Part shown: positions 31,751 to 40,379 of the stretch, one piece after another
Position numbering within the stretch: position 1 is the stretch's first letter
How the letters are laid out: every line of letters starts with the position of its first letter
DNA from: Sorangium cellulosum
GTDB lineage: Bacteria; Myxococcota_A; Polyangia; Polyangiales; Polyangiaceae
DNA: 64,000 nucleotides
Reading direction: 5' to 3'
NCBI RefSeq assembly: GCF_002950945.1
Contig: NZ_CP012673.1
Coordinates: 4,029,001 to 4,093,000, forward strand
Program-made: the position numbers and the translations under genes
Notes under the pieces: generated by a model
Told to the model about the DNA's origin: nothing
What the model saw: only the letters and a program-made list of their open reading frames with translations
Database searches by the model: none

Positions 31751-32657
31751 GGCGCGAGCCGGTCTTGCGCTTCGCGGCGTCCGTCTTGCGCACCTTCGGC
31801 TCGGCGTCGTGGGCCTCCTTCTCGTCGTTTGCGGCCTTGCCGCCCTTCTGGCCGAGGCTCTTCTTGAGCAGCGCGATGAGATCCACCGTGCCGGTCTGAC
31901 GACCCCTGTCCTCGTCCTCCCCGGCGGGCTCGGCGGGCGTCGTGGTCTCACCGGATTTCACCTTCTTCTCGATGAGCTTCATCACGTCATCGCGGTACTC
32001 GTCCTTGTATTTCTCCGGCTTCCAATCGGTCGCCATCTCGGCGACGAGGCGCTCGGCCATCTCGAGCTCCCGCTTGCCGAGCCCCTTGCCCTCCGCGTCC
32101 AGCTCCGGGAGCTCGAGCTCCTCGTCGGAGCGGAGCTCGTGCGCGAACCGGAGCAGGTTCATCACGAGCGCTTTGCCGCGCGGCATCACCGCCGCGAGGT
32201 GCTCGCGCGTCCGGATCACGACCTTCGCGATCCCGACCTTGCCCGTCCGCCGCAGCGCCTCGCGCAGGAGCACGTACGCCGTCACCGGGGACTTCTTCTT
32301 ACCCTGCGACGCGGGGGCGAGGTAATACGGCTTGTCGTAGAACATCGGCTCGATCTCGGACGCGTCCACGAAATCGAGGATGTCCACGGTCTGCGTCGCC
32401 TCCACGTTGGCGCGGCGGAGGTCCTCGTCGGAGACCACGACGTACTCGTCCTTGTCGTAGGCGTAGCCGCGGACGATGTCGTCCCAGCTCACCGGTTTGC
32501 CCGTCTCCCGGTTCACGCGCTCGTAGCGGATCGGGGTCATGTCCCGCTTGTCGAGCTGCTTGAAGGAGACCTCGTTGGGCTCCTCGGCTGGGTAGAGCGC
32601 GACCGGGATCTGCACGAGCCCGAAGCTGATACTCCCTTTCCAGATGCTGCGAGGCAT
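31740..32657 (-). CDS. ku: Ku protein, non-homologous end joining
   Basis: A 305-residue bacterial Ku that forms a ring-shaped homodimer on DNA ends. The start MPRSIWKGSISFGLVQIPV and later FYDKPYYLAP, REALRRTGKVGIAKVVIRTREHL and LRFAHELR are hallmarks of the family. The core ends near residue 255; the C terminus is a Lys/Arg/Glu-rich tail (KKSLGQKGGKAAND, KRKTGSRRAA), which in other Ku proteins helps DNA threading and ligase recruitment. No LigD gene is in the window. AAGGAGAG stands before the ATG. Divergent from the hydrolase gene at 32899. Confidence 0.96.
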   Translation of the reverse strand: MPRSIWKGSISFGLVQIPVALYPAEEPNEVSFKQLDKRDMTPIRYERVNRETGKPVSWDDIVRGYAYDKDEYVVVSDEDLRRANVEATQTVDILDFVDASEIEPMFYDKPYYLAPASQGKKKSPVTAYVLLREALRRTGKVGIAKVVIRTREHLAAVMPRGKALVMNLLRFAHELRSDEELELPELDAEGKGLGKRELEMAERLVAEMATDWKPEKYKDEYRDDVMKLIEKKVKSGETTTPAEPAGEDEDRGRQTGTVDLIALLKKSLGQKGGKAANDEKEAHDAEPKVRKTDAAKRKTGSRRAA

Positions 32658-32898
32658 GTGCTCTCCTTCTCAAGAGGTCCGTTTCAGGTCTTCGGCAGGG
32701 ACCGATGCAAGCCCGCGGCCGACGGCCCGATCGCGCGGATCCGTCGCTTCCGAGGCCCATCCGTCCGCGCCGCGGCCTCTGACCGGGAGCGCGCTGCGAG
32801 CATGCTTACCGAGGGGGATGGTCGCATTTCGCCACGGCCGCTGCGCGCGTGACGATTGCTGCCCCGATCGCCCGCATCGCGTTGTATAAGCGGGCGAT

Positions 32899-33498
32899 AT
32901 GACGCGGCGGAACCACGACCTCCACGGCGCTGCGCCGGACAACAGCCGGACTGCGCTGCTCCTCATCGACGTGATCAACGATCTGGACTTTCCCGAAGGA
33001 GATCGGCTGCTCGCCCATGCCCTCCCGATGGCGCACCGCATCTGCGCGCTGAAGCAGCGGTGCGTCGACGCGGGCATCCCCGCGGTCTACGTCAACGACA
33101 ACTTCGGCCGCTGGCAATCGAACTTCCACCGGCAGATCGAGCACTGCCTGGAGGACGGGGTGCGCGGGCGGGAGATCGCGTTGCTCTTGAAGCCTGGCGA
33201 GCAAGACTACTTCGTGCTCAAGCCCAAGCACTCGGGCTTCTACGGCACGACGCTGGAGATCCTGCTCGAGTCCCTCGGCGTGCAGCGGCTCATCCTCACC
33301 GGGATGGCGGGGAACATCTGCGTGCTGTTCACGGCGAACGACGCCTACATGCGCGACTACCGGCTGATCATCCCCTCGGACTGCGTGGCGTCCGAGAGCG
33401 AGGAGGACAACGGGTACGCGCTCCGCCAGATGCAGCGCTTCCTCAAGGCCGACATCCGGCCGTCCACCGAGATCGACCTCGAGCAACTGCCCGCCTGA
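32899..33498 (+). CDS. Isochorismatase-family cysteine hydrolase
   Basis: A 199-residue alpha/beta hydrolase with the Asp-Lys-Cys triad of the family: Asp24 (LLIDVINDL), Lys108 (VLKPKHSGFYGT) and Cys141 (TGMAGNICVLFTANDAY). Members cleave amide or ester bonds in isochorismate, nicotinamide, N-carbamoyl compounds and others; the substrate cannot be chosen here. No signal peptide, hence cytoplasmic. The 240 bases between it and ku probably hold both promoters; TATAAG at 32885-32890 lies close to the ATG, so the message may be nearly leaderless. Confidence 0.88.
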   Translation: MTRRNHDLHGAAPDNSRTALLLIDVINDLDFPEGDRLLAHALPMAHRICALKQRCVDAGIPAVYVNDNFGRWQSNFHRQIEHCLEDGVRGREIALLLKPGEQDYFVLKPKHSGFYGTTLEILLESLGVQRLILTGMAGNICVLFTANDAYMRDYRLIIPSDCVASESEEDNGYALRQMQRFLKADIRPSTEIDLEQLPA

Positions 33499-33600
33499 CG
33501 CGTCCGGTGGGGGGGCTTGGCGCGGGGGCGGGCAGGTGCTCTGGTCAAAGGTCACCGCGCGAGCGTCGCCGCTCGAGCGGTACCGCTCTGGGGCCCGCGC

Positions 33601-34146
33601 TCAGGCGAACGCCCGGTTGTCCTTGGAGACGCCCTCCTCGGTGAGGACGGCGATGTCCGTGGCGCCGCCGCGCTCGAGGACCTGCTTCGCGGCCGCGCGC
33701 TCCTGGGCGTTGTCCACGTGGACCGAGATCAGGATGTTGCCACCCTTGATCTTGCCCTCGTACTGCTTGGCCTCGACCTCGGGGATCCCGAGCCCGATCA
33801 GGGCGCCGGTGACGCCGCCGAGCGCCGCGCCGGCCGCGGCGCCGCTCAGCGCGGCCATGATCGGACCGGCCGCGATGAAGGGCCCGAGCCCGGGGATGGC
33901 GAGCGCGCCGATGCCGGCGAGCAGGCCGATGGTCCCGCCGAGCGCGCCGCCCGCGCTGGCGCCGGCCGTCGCGCCCTCGGGCGCCTTCGTGTTCTTCTCG
34001 TGCGCGAAGTCCCGCGTCCCGTGCTTGTCGGGGAACAGCGCCGAGATATCGCTGGTCATGAAGCCGGCGCGCTGCAGCTCGCCGACGATGATGTCTGCCT
34101 GAGCGAGCGTGCTCACGAGGCCCAGGACCGCTTTCTTGTCTGCCAT
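33601..34146 (-). CDS. Stress-type protein with glycine-zipper membrane segment
   Basis: A 181-residue protein. Residues 1-60 are a small alpha/beta domain (VLGLVSTLAQADIIVGELQRAGF) of the kind seen in YflT/GspM-type general stress proteins. Residues ~65-130 are Gly/Ala-rich with small-residue repeats (GASAGGALGGTIGLLAGIG, AALSGAAAGAALGG), a glycine zipper able to insert in membranes. The C terminus repeats a small domain (ILISVHVDNAQERAAAKQVL). AAGGGAAG precedes the ATG. It follows the BON lipoprotein gene after 22 bases, so the two form an envelope-stress operon. Confidence 0.75.
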   Translation of the reverse strand: MADKKAVLGLVSTLAQADIIVGELQRAGFMTSDISALFPDKHGTRDFAHEKNTKAPEGATAGASAGGALGGTIGLLAGIGALAIPGLGPFIAAGPIMAALSGAAAGAALGGVTGALIGLGIPEVEAKQYEGKIKGGNILISVHVDNAQERAAAKQVLERGGATDIAVLTEEGVSKDNRAFA

Positions 34147-34168
34147 GGTATCTTCCCTTTCAACCTGA

Positions 34169-34618
34169 TCAGTGAACGTCGACTTCGAGCTGGTTGTCCA
34201 CCCGCTTCACGCCCGCGATCCCTTGCGCGATCGCGGCGATGTCGGCCTTCTCCTTGTCGCTCTTGACCGGGCCGCGCAGCGTGACCACCTGCCCATTCGT
34301 GATGATCTTGACGTTCTTCGCGTTCATCGAGAGCTCGTCCTTCGCGACCACCGCCTGACGGATCTTCTGGGTGATCGTGCGATCGGCCTCGTTCTCGCCC
34401 TGGTCGCCGGGGGTCAGCGCCGCCGGATCGCGATCGCGATCGTTCTTGTCCGTGTTGTCGGCGGGCGTCGGCGTCGGGCTGTTCGCCCGCGCGGCGACCT
34501 CGTCAGGTGCCGTCGCGGTGTTGTTGTCGCCCGAGCGAGGTGTGCCTTCCGCTCTGTCGCAGCCAACGGCGGCAGCGAGCGAGAGAGACATCATGAGGAA
34601 GAGTTTCGTCGTGTTCAT
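34169..34618 (-). CDS. BON-domain lipoprotein, OsmY-like
   Basis: A 149-residue lipoprotein: signal peptide MNTTKLFLMMSLSLAAAVGC with lipobox Cys20, a polar low-complexity stretch rich in Asn, Asp and Pro, then one BON domain (~75-149: TITQKIRQAVVAKDELSM, NGQVVTLRGPVKSDKEK, GVKRVDNQLEV). BON domains bind phospholipid and maintain the envelope under osmotic stress. ATG 34618 has AAGG nine bases upstream and starts the signal peptide; the frame is open further upstream but lacks such features. First gene of a pair with 33601-34146. Confidence 0.88.
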   Translation of the reverse strand: MNTTKLFLMMSLSLAAAVGCDRAEGTPRSGDNNTATAPDEVAARANSPTPTPADNTDKNDRDRDPAALTPGDQGENEADRTITQKIRQAVVAKDELSMNAKNVKIITNGQVVTLRGPVKSDKEKADIAAIAQGIAGVKRVDNQLEVDVH

Positions 34619-34947
34619 GCCCGGACACCTTGGCAACTCCCGGGCCATGAGGTGAAGAGAGCGCCTGGAGGCGATGGGCTGTGGCCGGGGCGGATCGGCG
34701 GCCAGCGCAGCGCGCCAGGACGTGTCGAGTTTTGCGCCGCAGCGGACGAGGCTGTCCAAGGTTGCGTCCGCGACGCAGGACGACCACCGGGCTCAGCGCC
34801 GGAATATCATGGCGGAGCGCCCCACATGAGGCGAAGTGCCCCGTGCCGGCGTCGCGCAAAATCTGGAGAAAACACGTCCACGGTGGGTGTGACAGGTACT
34901 TTGTGGAGAGGGCGCCTGGCGGAGAGCGGAGAGGAGACAGGAGGAGA

Positions 34948-37900
34948 TCACCGCGGACGTTCGATGCCGAGCTGACGGAGCTTGCGGTAGAACGTCGCGC
35001 GCGACATGCCGGCCTCGCGCGCGGCCTGCACCGCGTTCCAGCCGGTCCGGTCGAGGGCGCCGAGGATCGCGGCCCGCTCGTCGCGCGGGGGCTTCAGCGC
35101 GCCGCGGCCGTGGGCGCCGCGGCCGTGGGCGCGCGGCAGGTCGACGTCATCGGGGCCGATCTTGCGCCCGTCGCAGAGCACGACGGCCTTCGTGATCACG
35201 TTCTCCAGCTCGCGCACGTTGCCGGGCCAGCTGTGCTGGCCGAGGCGCCGCAGCGCCTCGCGGGAGAGCTGGGGGGCCTGCCGGCCGAGCTGCTCGGCCG
35301 CGCGGCGCACGAAGTGGAGCGCGAGCTCCGGGAGGTCCTCCAGCCGGTCGCGCAGCGGCGGCAGGCGGATCTGGACGACGGCGACGCGGTAGTAGAGATC
35401 CTCGCGGAAGCGGCCGCGCGCGGTCTCGGCGAGCAGATCGCGGTTCGTGGCGCAGACGAGGCGGAAGTCGACGCGCACCGCCTCGGCGCTGCCGACCGGG
35501 CGGACCTCGCGCTCCTGGAGCACCCGGAGCAGCTTCGCCTGGACCTCGAGCGGCATCTCGCCGAGCTCGTCGAGGAAGAGCGTGCCGCCGCGGGCCGCGA
35601 CCACGAGGCCGGTCCGGTCCCGGTCTGCGCCCGTGAACGCGCCGCGGACGTGGCCGAAGAGCTCCGACTCCAGGAGCGCGGCCGGGAGCGCGGCGCAGTT
35701 GATCCCCATGAAGGGGCCGCCCTTGCGCGGGCCGGCGAAGTGGAGGGCGCGCGCGACGAGCTCCTTGCCGGTGCCGCTCTCACCCGTCACGAGCACGCTG
35801 ACCGGCGTGTCGACCACGCGGTCGAGCGTGGCGAACACGGCGCGCAGCGCGGCGCCGCGCCCGACGATGGCGCCGTAATCGTAGCGGTGCTCGAGGGCCT
35901 GCTGGCGGACCAGCACCTCCTCTTGCAGCCGGCCGATCTCGGCGGCCTGGCCGCGGAGGAGCTCCTCGACCCGGCGGCGCTCGGCCTCGAGCTCGTCGGT
36001 GCGGCGGCGCAGGTCCTCGACCAGGCGCGCGTTGCGCAGGGCGAGCGCGAGCTGGTCGGCGAAGGCGAGGAGCAGGTCGACGTCGTCCGGGGCGAAGCGC
36101 GCGCGCCGGAAGCGGTTGTCCAGGTAGAGGGCGCCGAGGACGCCGTCCGGCGAGCGGATGGGGACGGCGATCACGGACCGGAGCCGCATGGCGTGCACGG
36201 AGGCGTGCTCGCGGAAGCGCTCGTCTTCCTGGGCGTCCACCGTGACGACGGGCTCCTGGGTCGCGATCGCGCGCTCGGCGATGCCGTAGCTGAACTTGAG
36301 GTGGCTCCGGCCGACCTTCTCCCGGTCGACGTTGCGCGCGACGGCGACGCGGAGCTCGCCGCCCGGCTGCTCGAGCAGCAGGAACCCGCGCTCGGCGGCG
36401 GTGAGATCGATCGCGGCGTCCATCGCCATGGCGAGGATGTCGGCGATCTCGACCGAGGAGTTGAGCTTGCGGAACATGGTGAGGAGCCGCTCGAGCTTGG
36501 CCGCGCGCGCGGCGACGTCGTGCGCGTGGGGCTCGTGGGACGCGGGGATGCTGGCGGGGCTGCCGGAGGCGGGGATGATGCTGGCGGGGCCGCCGGAGGC
36601 GGGGATGTTTGCGGGACCCGCGGGGGGGCTGGCGGGGAGGCCAGCGCGCGCGGGGGAAGGCTGCGCGGCGCGGCGGCGGGGGTGCATCCAGAACGCGTGC
36701 TGCAGCGGCTCCGGCAGGGAGCGCGCCATGGCGGTCCAGGCGGCGGCCGCGCGGTCGCGCTGCGCGGCCGCGGCCGCGGGCTCGCCGGCGGCCTCCTCGA
36801 CGGCGGCGAGCGCGAGGCGGACGTCCGCGACGAGGTCCGGCTGCGCCGCGCGCTCGGCGAGGTCGAGGGCGCGCCCGAGGCGCTCGCGCGCGGCGGCGAT
36901 CCTGCCGGCGTGCGCGGCGCCGGCGGCGTGCGCGGCGCCGGCGGCGTGCGCGGCGCCGGCGGCGTGCGCGGCGCCGTCGGTGTGCGCGGCGCCGGCGGCG
37001 TGCGGGCGATCGCTGGCGTCCGCGGCGTCCGCGCGGTCGTCGTCGCGCTCGCCGTCGAGCAGCGCGAGCCGGCCCTCGAGCAGGGCGGTGCGCGCGCCGA
37101 GGTCGGGCGCCTCGAGCGCGGCGCCCTGCGCGCGCGCCCGGGCGAGCGCGGCGCGCGCGTCGTCCAGCGCGCCGCGCGCGAGGTGGGCCCGGCAGAGCTC
37201 GAGCTCCTCCTCGACGATCTCGCGCTGGGCGCCCTGCGCCTCGAAGCCGCGCCGCGAGCGCTCGAAGCAGCGCGCGGCCTCCTCGGCGTCGCCGGCCGCG
37301 AGCGCGCAGTCGCCGAGGACGGAGGCCGCGGCCGCCGCGAAGAAGGGGGCGCCGCGCCGCGCGGCCTCGGCCTCGACGCGCGCGGCGACGCGGGCGGCGC
37401 GCTCGAAGGCGCCGACGTCGGCCCAGAGCTTGGCGAGGTCGAAGTCGAGCACGAGGACCAGGTCGGCCTGGCCCAGGGCCGAGGCGAGCCGGGCGCCGCG
37501 CTCGTAGGCGGCGAGGGCCTCGCCGAGCTCGCCGGACTGGTGGCACGCCGTGCCCACGTTGAGGCTGCATCGGGCGACGAGGTCGCCGAGGCCGTGCTCC
37601 TCCGCGGTGGCGAGGGCCTGGCGGTACCCGGTGAGCGCCGCCTCGACCTCGCCGGCGCGGAAGGCGTCGATGGCCTGGTACGAGAGCGCGCGTACGAGGC
37701 TGCGGGGGGCGCGCCGGTCGCGGTGCAGCCCGGCGGCGAGCCCGAGGTGCAGGCCGGCGAGCCGGCGCTCGCCGAGGTAACTCGCCGCGACGCCGACGTC
37801 CTCGTGGAGGCTGGCGAGCACCTCCGGGTCGTCGCACGAGGCGAGCGCCGGCTCGGCGCGGGCCCGCGCCTCGGCGTGTGACCCGAGGCGGAGGAGCGCC

Positions 37901-40260
37901 CGGCTGGCGAGGTCGGCGAGGGCGGCGCGCTCGCGCGGGGCCGAGGTGGCGGCGGCGGCCTCCTCGAGGCGCGCGAGCGCGGCGGTGGGGTCGCCGAGCT
38001 CGAGCAGGCACGCGCCGAGGCGGGCGAGCGCCTGGCCGCGGCGCGCGCCGAGGGGGCCGGCCTGGTCGGCGCCGGCCTTGTCGGCCTGGTCCTCCGCGAG
38101 CAGGCGCTCGAGGACCTCGCGGGCGCGGGCGGCGCGGCCGCCGCGCTGGAGGGTCGAGGCGATCTCGAGCCGGGTCTCGGGGGCCCGGACGGCCTCGAGG
38201 AGGGCCTCGGCGGCCGCGGCCCACGCGCACGGGTTGGCGGCGCGGTCGGCGCGGCGCTCGAGGAAGAGGCGCTCGGCGGCAGGGCCATCGCCGGAGAGGG
38301 CGAGGTGGAGGATCGCGCGGGGGGCGAGAGATGTGGTGGTGGTGGAATTTGTGGTGGCGACCGCAACCTGGGTCGGGGCGACCGCAACCTGGGTCGGGGC
38401 GACCGCGGCGACCGCAACCTGGGTCGGGGCGACCGCAACCTGGGTCGGGGTAACCGCAACCTGGGTCGGGTCCACGGCCGGAACCTGGGTTGGATTAACC
38501 GCAACCCGGGTCGGGCCCGCGGCAGGGCCGCTCACACCTAGCCTCGCCGTCAGGGCCGCCGCGGCGCGCGCATGCGCCGCGCGGACCACGTCGCCGCCGA
38601 GGGCCTCCAGCAGGGCGGCGATCGGCCCCGCGCGCGTCAGCATCCAGCCGCCCGCCGCCCGGGCGGCGACGCCGCGGGCGGCGAGCTCCGCGAGCTGCGC
38701 CGCCGGCAGGCCCAGCGACGGGAGCTCCTCGTCCGCCACCGCGCCGCCCTGCACCGCCAGCGCCGCGACCGCGTCGCGCAGCGGCCCACGCAGGCCGCGC
38801 AGCCGCAGCGCGTACCGCGCGCTCGCCCCGGGCGTCGTCGCGTCGAGCTGCCCCACGTCGCCGCTCTCCGCGAGCCGCCCCGCGGTCACCACGAGGTCCG
38901 CCGGCCACCCGGCGCTCGCGCGGAGCACCGCCTCCGTCGCCTCGCCCATGCCGATGTCGGCCATCCAGCGCTGCACCGCCTCGCGCCCGAGCGGCGGCAG
39001 CGGCACCTCGCGGACGCTCCGCCCCGCCTCCGCGGCCACCGCGGCGAGCGGCGCCCGGCTCCCCGCCTGCGCCACGCGCTCGGCCGCGATGAGCAGCACC
39101 GGATCCTCCGGCCCGAGCAGGCGCACCAGCGCCTCGAGCATCTCCCGCTCCGTCCCGCTCACCTCGTCGGCGTCGTCGAGCGCGAGCACCACCGGCTGCG
39201 CCCCCGCGCGCGCGAGGCGCTCGTGCGCGCGCAGGGCGCCGAGCGCGCCGGCGGGGAGCGCCTCCTCGCCGGTCGCGCGCCCGAGCATCGAGGCCACGGG
39301 CGACGCGGCCCGCGCGAACCCCTCCACCGTGGCCACCCTGAGCTCCGCGCTCCACTTCGCCTCGCGCAGCAGGCGGCTCTTCCCGCAGCCCGGCTCCCCC
39401 GCGATCACCACCAGCCGCGGCCCGCTCTTCCCTTGCTCGAGCGCCGCGAGCGCCTCGGCGACCGCGCGCACCTCGGCCTCGCGGCCGACCAGGTGCGGCG
39501 GCTCCGGCGGCGGCGGGGCCACCGCGCGCGGCGACGCGCCCACCCAGTCGAGCACCTCGCCCGCGTCGGCCGGCCGGTCGCGCGGCTCCGGCTGGAGCAG
39601 GCGCTCGACGAGCGCGCCCACCACGTCCGGCAGCGGCTCCGCAAGGAGCGGCGCGATCGCGCGCAGCGTGCGGCCCAGCGAGAAGAGGTCCGCGCGCCCG
39701 TCGGCCGGCTCGCCGCGGACCACCTCGGGCGCGAGGTAGCCCTGGGTCCCGGAGACGGCGCCCCCGGGCCTCCGCTCCAGGCGCGCCGCGCAGGAGAGGT
39801 CGATCAGCACCGCGCGCCCGGCGGCGTCGACGAGGATGTTGGCCGGCTTCACGTCGCCGTGCCGGATGCGCGCCCGGTGGAGGAAGCGCAGGGCGTCGAG
39901 CACGTCCACGATCGCGCCCCGCGCCTCCTCGAAGCGCCGCCCCTTCACGTACTCGTCGAGCGGCGCACCGAGGATCGCCTCCGACGTGAAGTAGAACCGC
40001 GGCTCGCCGGTGTCCCGGAGCATCCCGAAGTCGTGCACGCGGACGAGGTGGGGGTGGAACAGCCCCGCCAGCATCCTGAACTCCCCCCGGAACGCCGCCC
40101 GCTCCGCCGTGCGCGCGGGGCCGAGCAGCTTGAGACAGATCTCGCGCCCGAGCGCCTCGTCCCGCGCGAGCCACGCCGTGGCCAGCCCCCCCCGCCCGAG
40201 GGGGCGGAGCAGGCGGTAACGGCGGGCGAGCAGGTTTCCTTCGGCCGGGGTCACGTGCAC
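34948..40260 (-). CDS. Giant kinase-ATPase-TPR-GAF-sigma54 activator
   Basis: A 1770-residue regulator. Domains: a Hanks-type kinase (about 12-245; Lys44, HGDVKPAN with Asp136 and Asn141, DLS instead of DFG at 154-156, Gly replacing the catalytic-loop Arg); an AAA/STAND ATPase (Walker A GEPGCGKS near 287); a long TPR region (~650-1130); a GAF domain (~1255-1405); a sigma54 AAA+ core (GESGTGKE near 1490, ELFGHVRGAFTGAD near 1540 for sigma54 contact, GGTLFLDELGEMP); and a Fis-type helix-turn-helix in the last 45 residues. It should open sigma54 promoters in answer to an internal signal. Two low-complexity segments come from DNA tandem repeats. GTG start 40260; the adjoining TGAGACAG array is its probable binding site. 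Confidence 0.92.
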   Translation of the reverse strand: MHVTPAEGNLLARRYRLLRPLGRGGLATAWLARDEALGREICLKLLGPARTAERAAFRGEFRMLAGLFHPHLVRVHDFGMLRDTGEPRFYFTSEAILGAPLDEYVKGRRFEEARGAIVDVLDALRFLHRARIRHGDVKPANILVDAAGRAVLIDLSCAARLERRPGGAVSGTQGYLAPEVVRGEPADGRADLFSLGRTLRAIAPLLAEPLPDVVGALVERLLQPEPRDRPADAGEVLDWVGASPRAVAPPPPEPPHLVGREAEVRAVAEALAALEQGKSGPRLVVIAGEPGCGKSRLLREAKWSAELRVATVEGFARAASPVASMLGRATGEEALPAGALGALRAHERLARAGAQPVVLALDDADEVSGTEREMLEALVRLLGPEDPVLLIAAERVAQAGSRAPLAAVAAEAGRSVREVPLPPLGREAVQRWMADIGMGEATEAVLRASAGWPADLVVTAGRLAESGDVGQLDATTPGASARYALRLRGLRGPLRDAVAALAVQGGAVADEELPSLGLPAAQLAELAARGVAARAAGGWMLTRAGPIAALLEALGGDVVRAAHARAAAALTARLGVSGPAAGPTRVAVNPTQVPAVDPTQVAVTPTQVAVAPTQVAVAAVAPTQVAVAPTQVAVATTNSTTTTSLAPRAILHLALSGDGPAAERLFLERRADRAANPCAWAAAAEALLEAVRAPETRLEIASTLQRGGRAARAREVLERLLAEDQADKAGADQAGPLGARRGQALARLGACLLELGDPTAALARLEEAAAATSAPRERAALADLASRALLRLGSHAEARARAEPALASCDDPEVLASLHEDVGVAASYLGERRLAGLHLGLAAGLHRDRRAPRSLVRALSYQAIDAFRAGEVEAALTGYRQALATAEEHGLGDLVARCSLNVGTACHQSGELGEALAAYERGARLASALGQADLVLVLDFDLAKLWADVGAFERAARVAARVEAEAARRGAPFFAAAAASVLGDCALAAGDAEEAARCFERSRRGFEAQGAQREIVEEELELCRAHLARGALDDARAALARARAQGAALEAPDLGARTALLEGRLALLDGERDDDRADAADASDRPHAAGAAHTDGAAHAAGAAHAAGAAHAAGAAHAGRIAAARERLGRALDLAERAAQPDLVADVRLALAAVEEAAGEPAAAAAQRDRAAAAWTAMARSLPEPLQHAFWMHPRRRAAQPSPARAGLPASPPAGPANIPASGGPASIIPASGSPASIPASHEPHAHDVAARAAKLERLLTMFRKLNSSVEIADILAMAMDAAIDLTAAERGFLLLEQPGGELRVAVARNVDREKVGRSHLKFSYGIAERAIATQEPVVTVDAQEDERFREHASVHAMRLRSVIAVPIRSPDGVLGALYLDNRFRRARFAPDDVDLLLAFADQLALALRNARLVEDLRRRTDELEAERRRVEELLRGQAAEIGRLQEEVLVRQQALEHRYDYGAIVGRGAALRAVFATLDRVVDTPVSVLVTGESGTGKELVARALHFAGPRKGGPFMGINCAALPAALLESELFGHVRGAFTGADRDRTGLVVAARGGTLFLDELGEMPLEVQAKLLRVLQEREVRPVGSAEAVRVDFRLVCATNRDLLAETARGRFREDLYYRVAVVQIRLPPLRDRLEDLPELALHFVRRAAEQLGRQAPQLSREALRRLGQHSWPGNVRELENVITKAVVLCDGRKIGPDDVDLPRAHGRGAHGRGALKPPRDERAAILGALDRTGWNAVQAAREAGMSRATFYRKLRQLGIERPR
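36907..37010. repeat. 18-bp tandem repeats inside the sigma54 activator gene
   Basis: About six copies of the unit GCGTGCGCGGCGCCGGCG, some with point changes, encode an Ala-His-Ala-Gly linker between the TPR region and the next helical segment. Length is a multiple of three, so the frame is kept. Confidence 0.85.
38357..38520. repeat. 21-bp tandem repeats inside the sigma54 activator gene
   Basis: Seven copies of a unit around CCGCAACCTGGGTCGGG, mostly at 21-base spacing, encode a (PTQVAVA)n linker between the ATPase domain and the TPR region. Copies nearest 38520 have diverged. Such arrays are prone to expansion and contraction, so linker length may differ between strains. Confidence 0.88.
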
Positions 40261-40262
40261 AG

Positions 40263-40310
40263 TGTCTCACGGATGTGCCACTTGAGACAGTGAGACAGCT
40301 TATGAGACAG
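40263..40310 (+). promoter_or_regulatory. TGAGACAG array, probable activator-binding sites
   Basis: TGAGACAG occurs at 40283-40290, 40291-40298 and 40303-40310, and its inverse TGTCTCA at 40263-40269, giving a perfect 7-base inverted pair plus two direct copies in 48 bases. The array lies about 68 to 115 bases before the start predicted from the sigma54 promoter at 40352, a normal enhancer distance. It also abuts the GTG of the divergent activator gene, so autoregulation is possible. Confidence 0.6.
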
Positions 40311-40351
40311 GTTATTCGATCATTTCATGCAGATTGCCTGGGTTTTTCGCT

Positions 40352-40367
40352 CGGCACCGCCTTTGCT
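40352..40367 (+). promoter_or_regulatory. sigma54 promoter of the lipoprotein gene
   Basis: CGGCACCGCCTTTGCT matches TGGCACG-N4-TTGCW closely, with GG (40353-40354) and GC (40365-40366) exactly ten bases apart. Transcription would start near 40378. It faces the lipoprotein gene and has the TGAGACAG array upstream. Confidence 0.65.
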
Positions 40368-40379
40368 CTATCGCCAGGC

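Noticed and set aside
35780..38230. 816-codon second frame within the sigma54 activator gene
   Set aside because: Almost only Arg, Pro and Ala; the overlapping frame has all functional motifs.
38357..38520. Possible CRISPR or intergenic repeat array
   Set aside because: In-frame coding repeats with multiples of three; they lie inside an intact gene.
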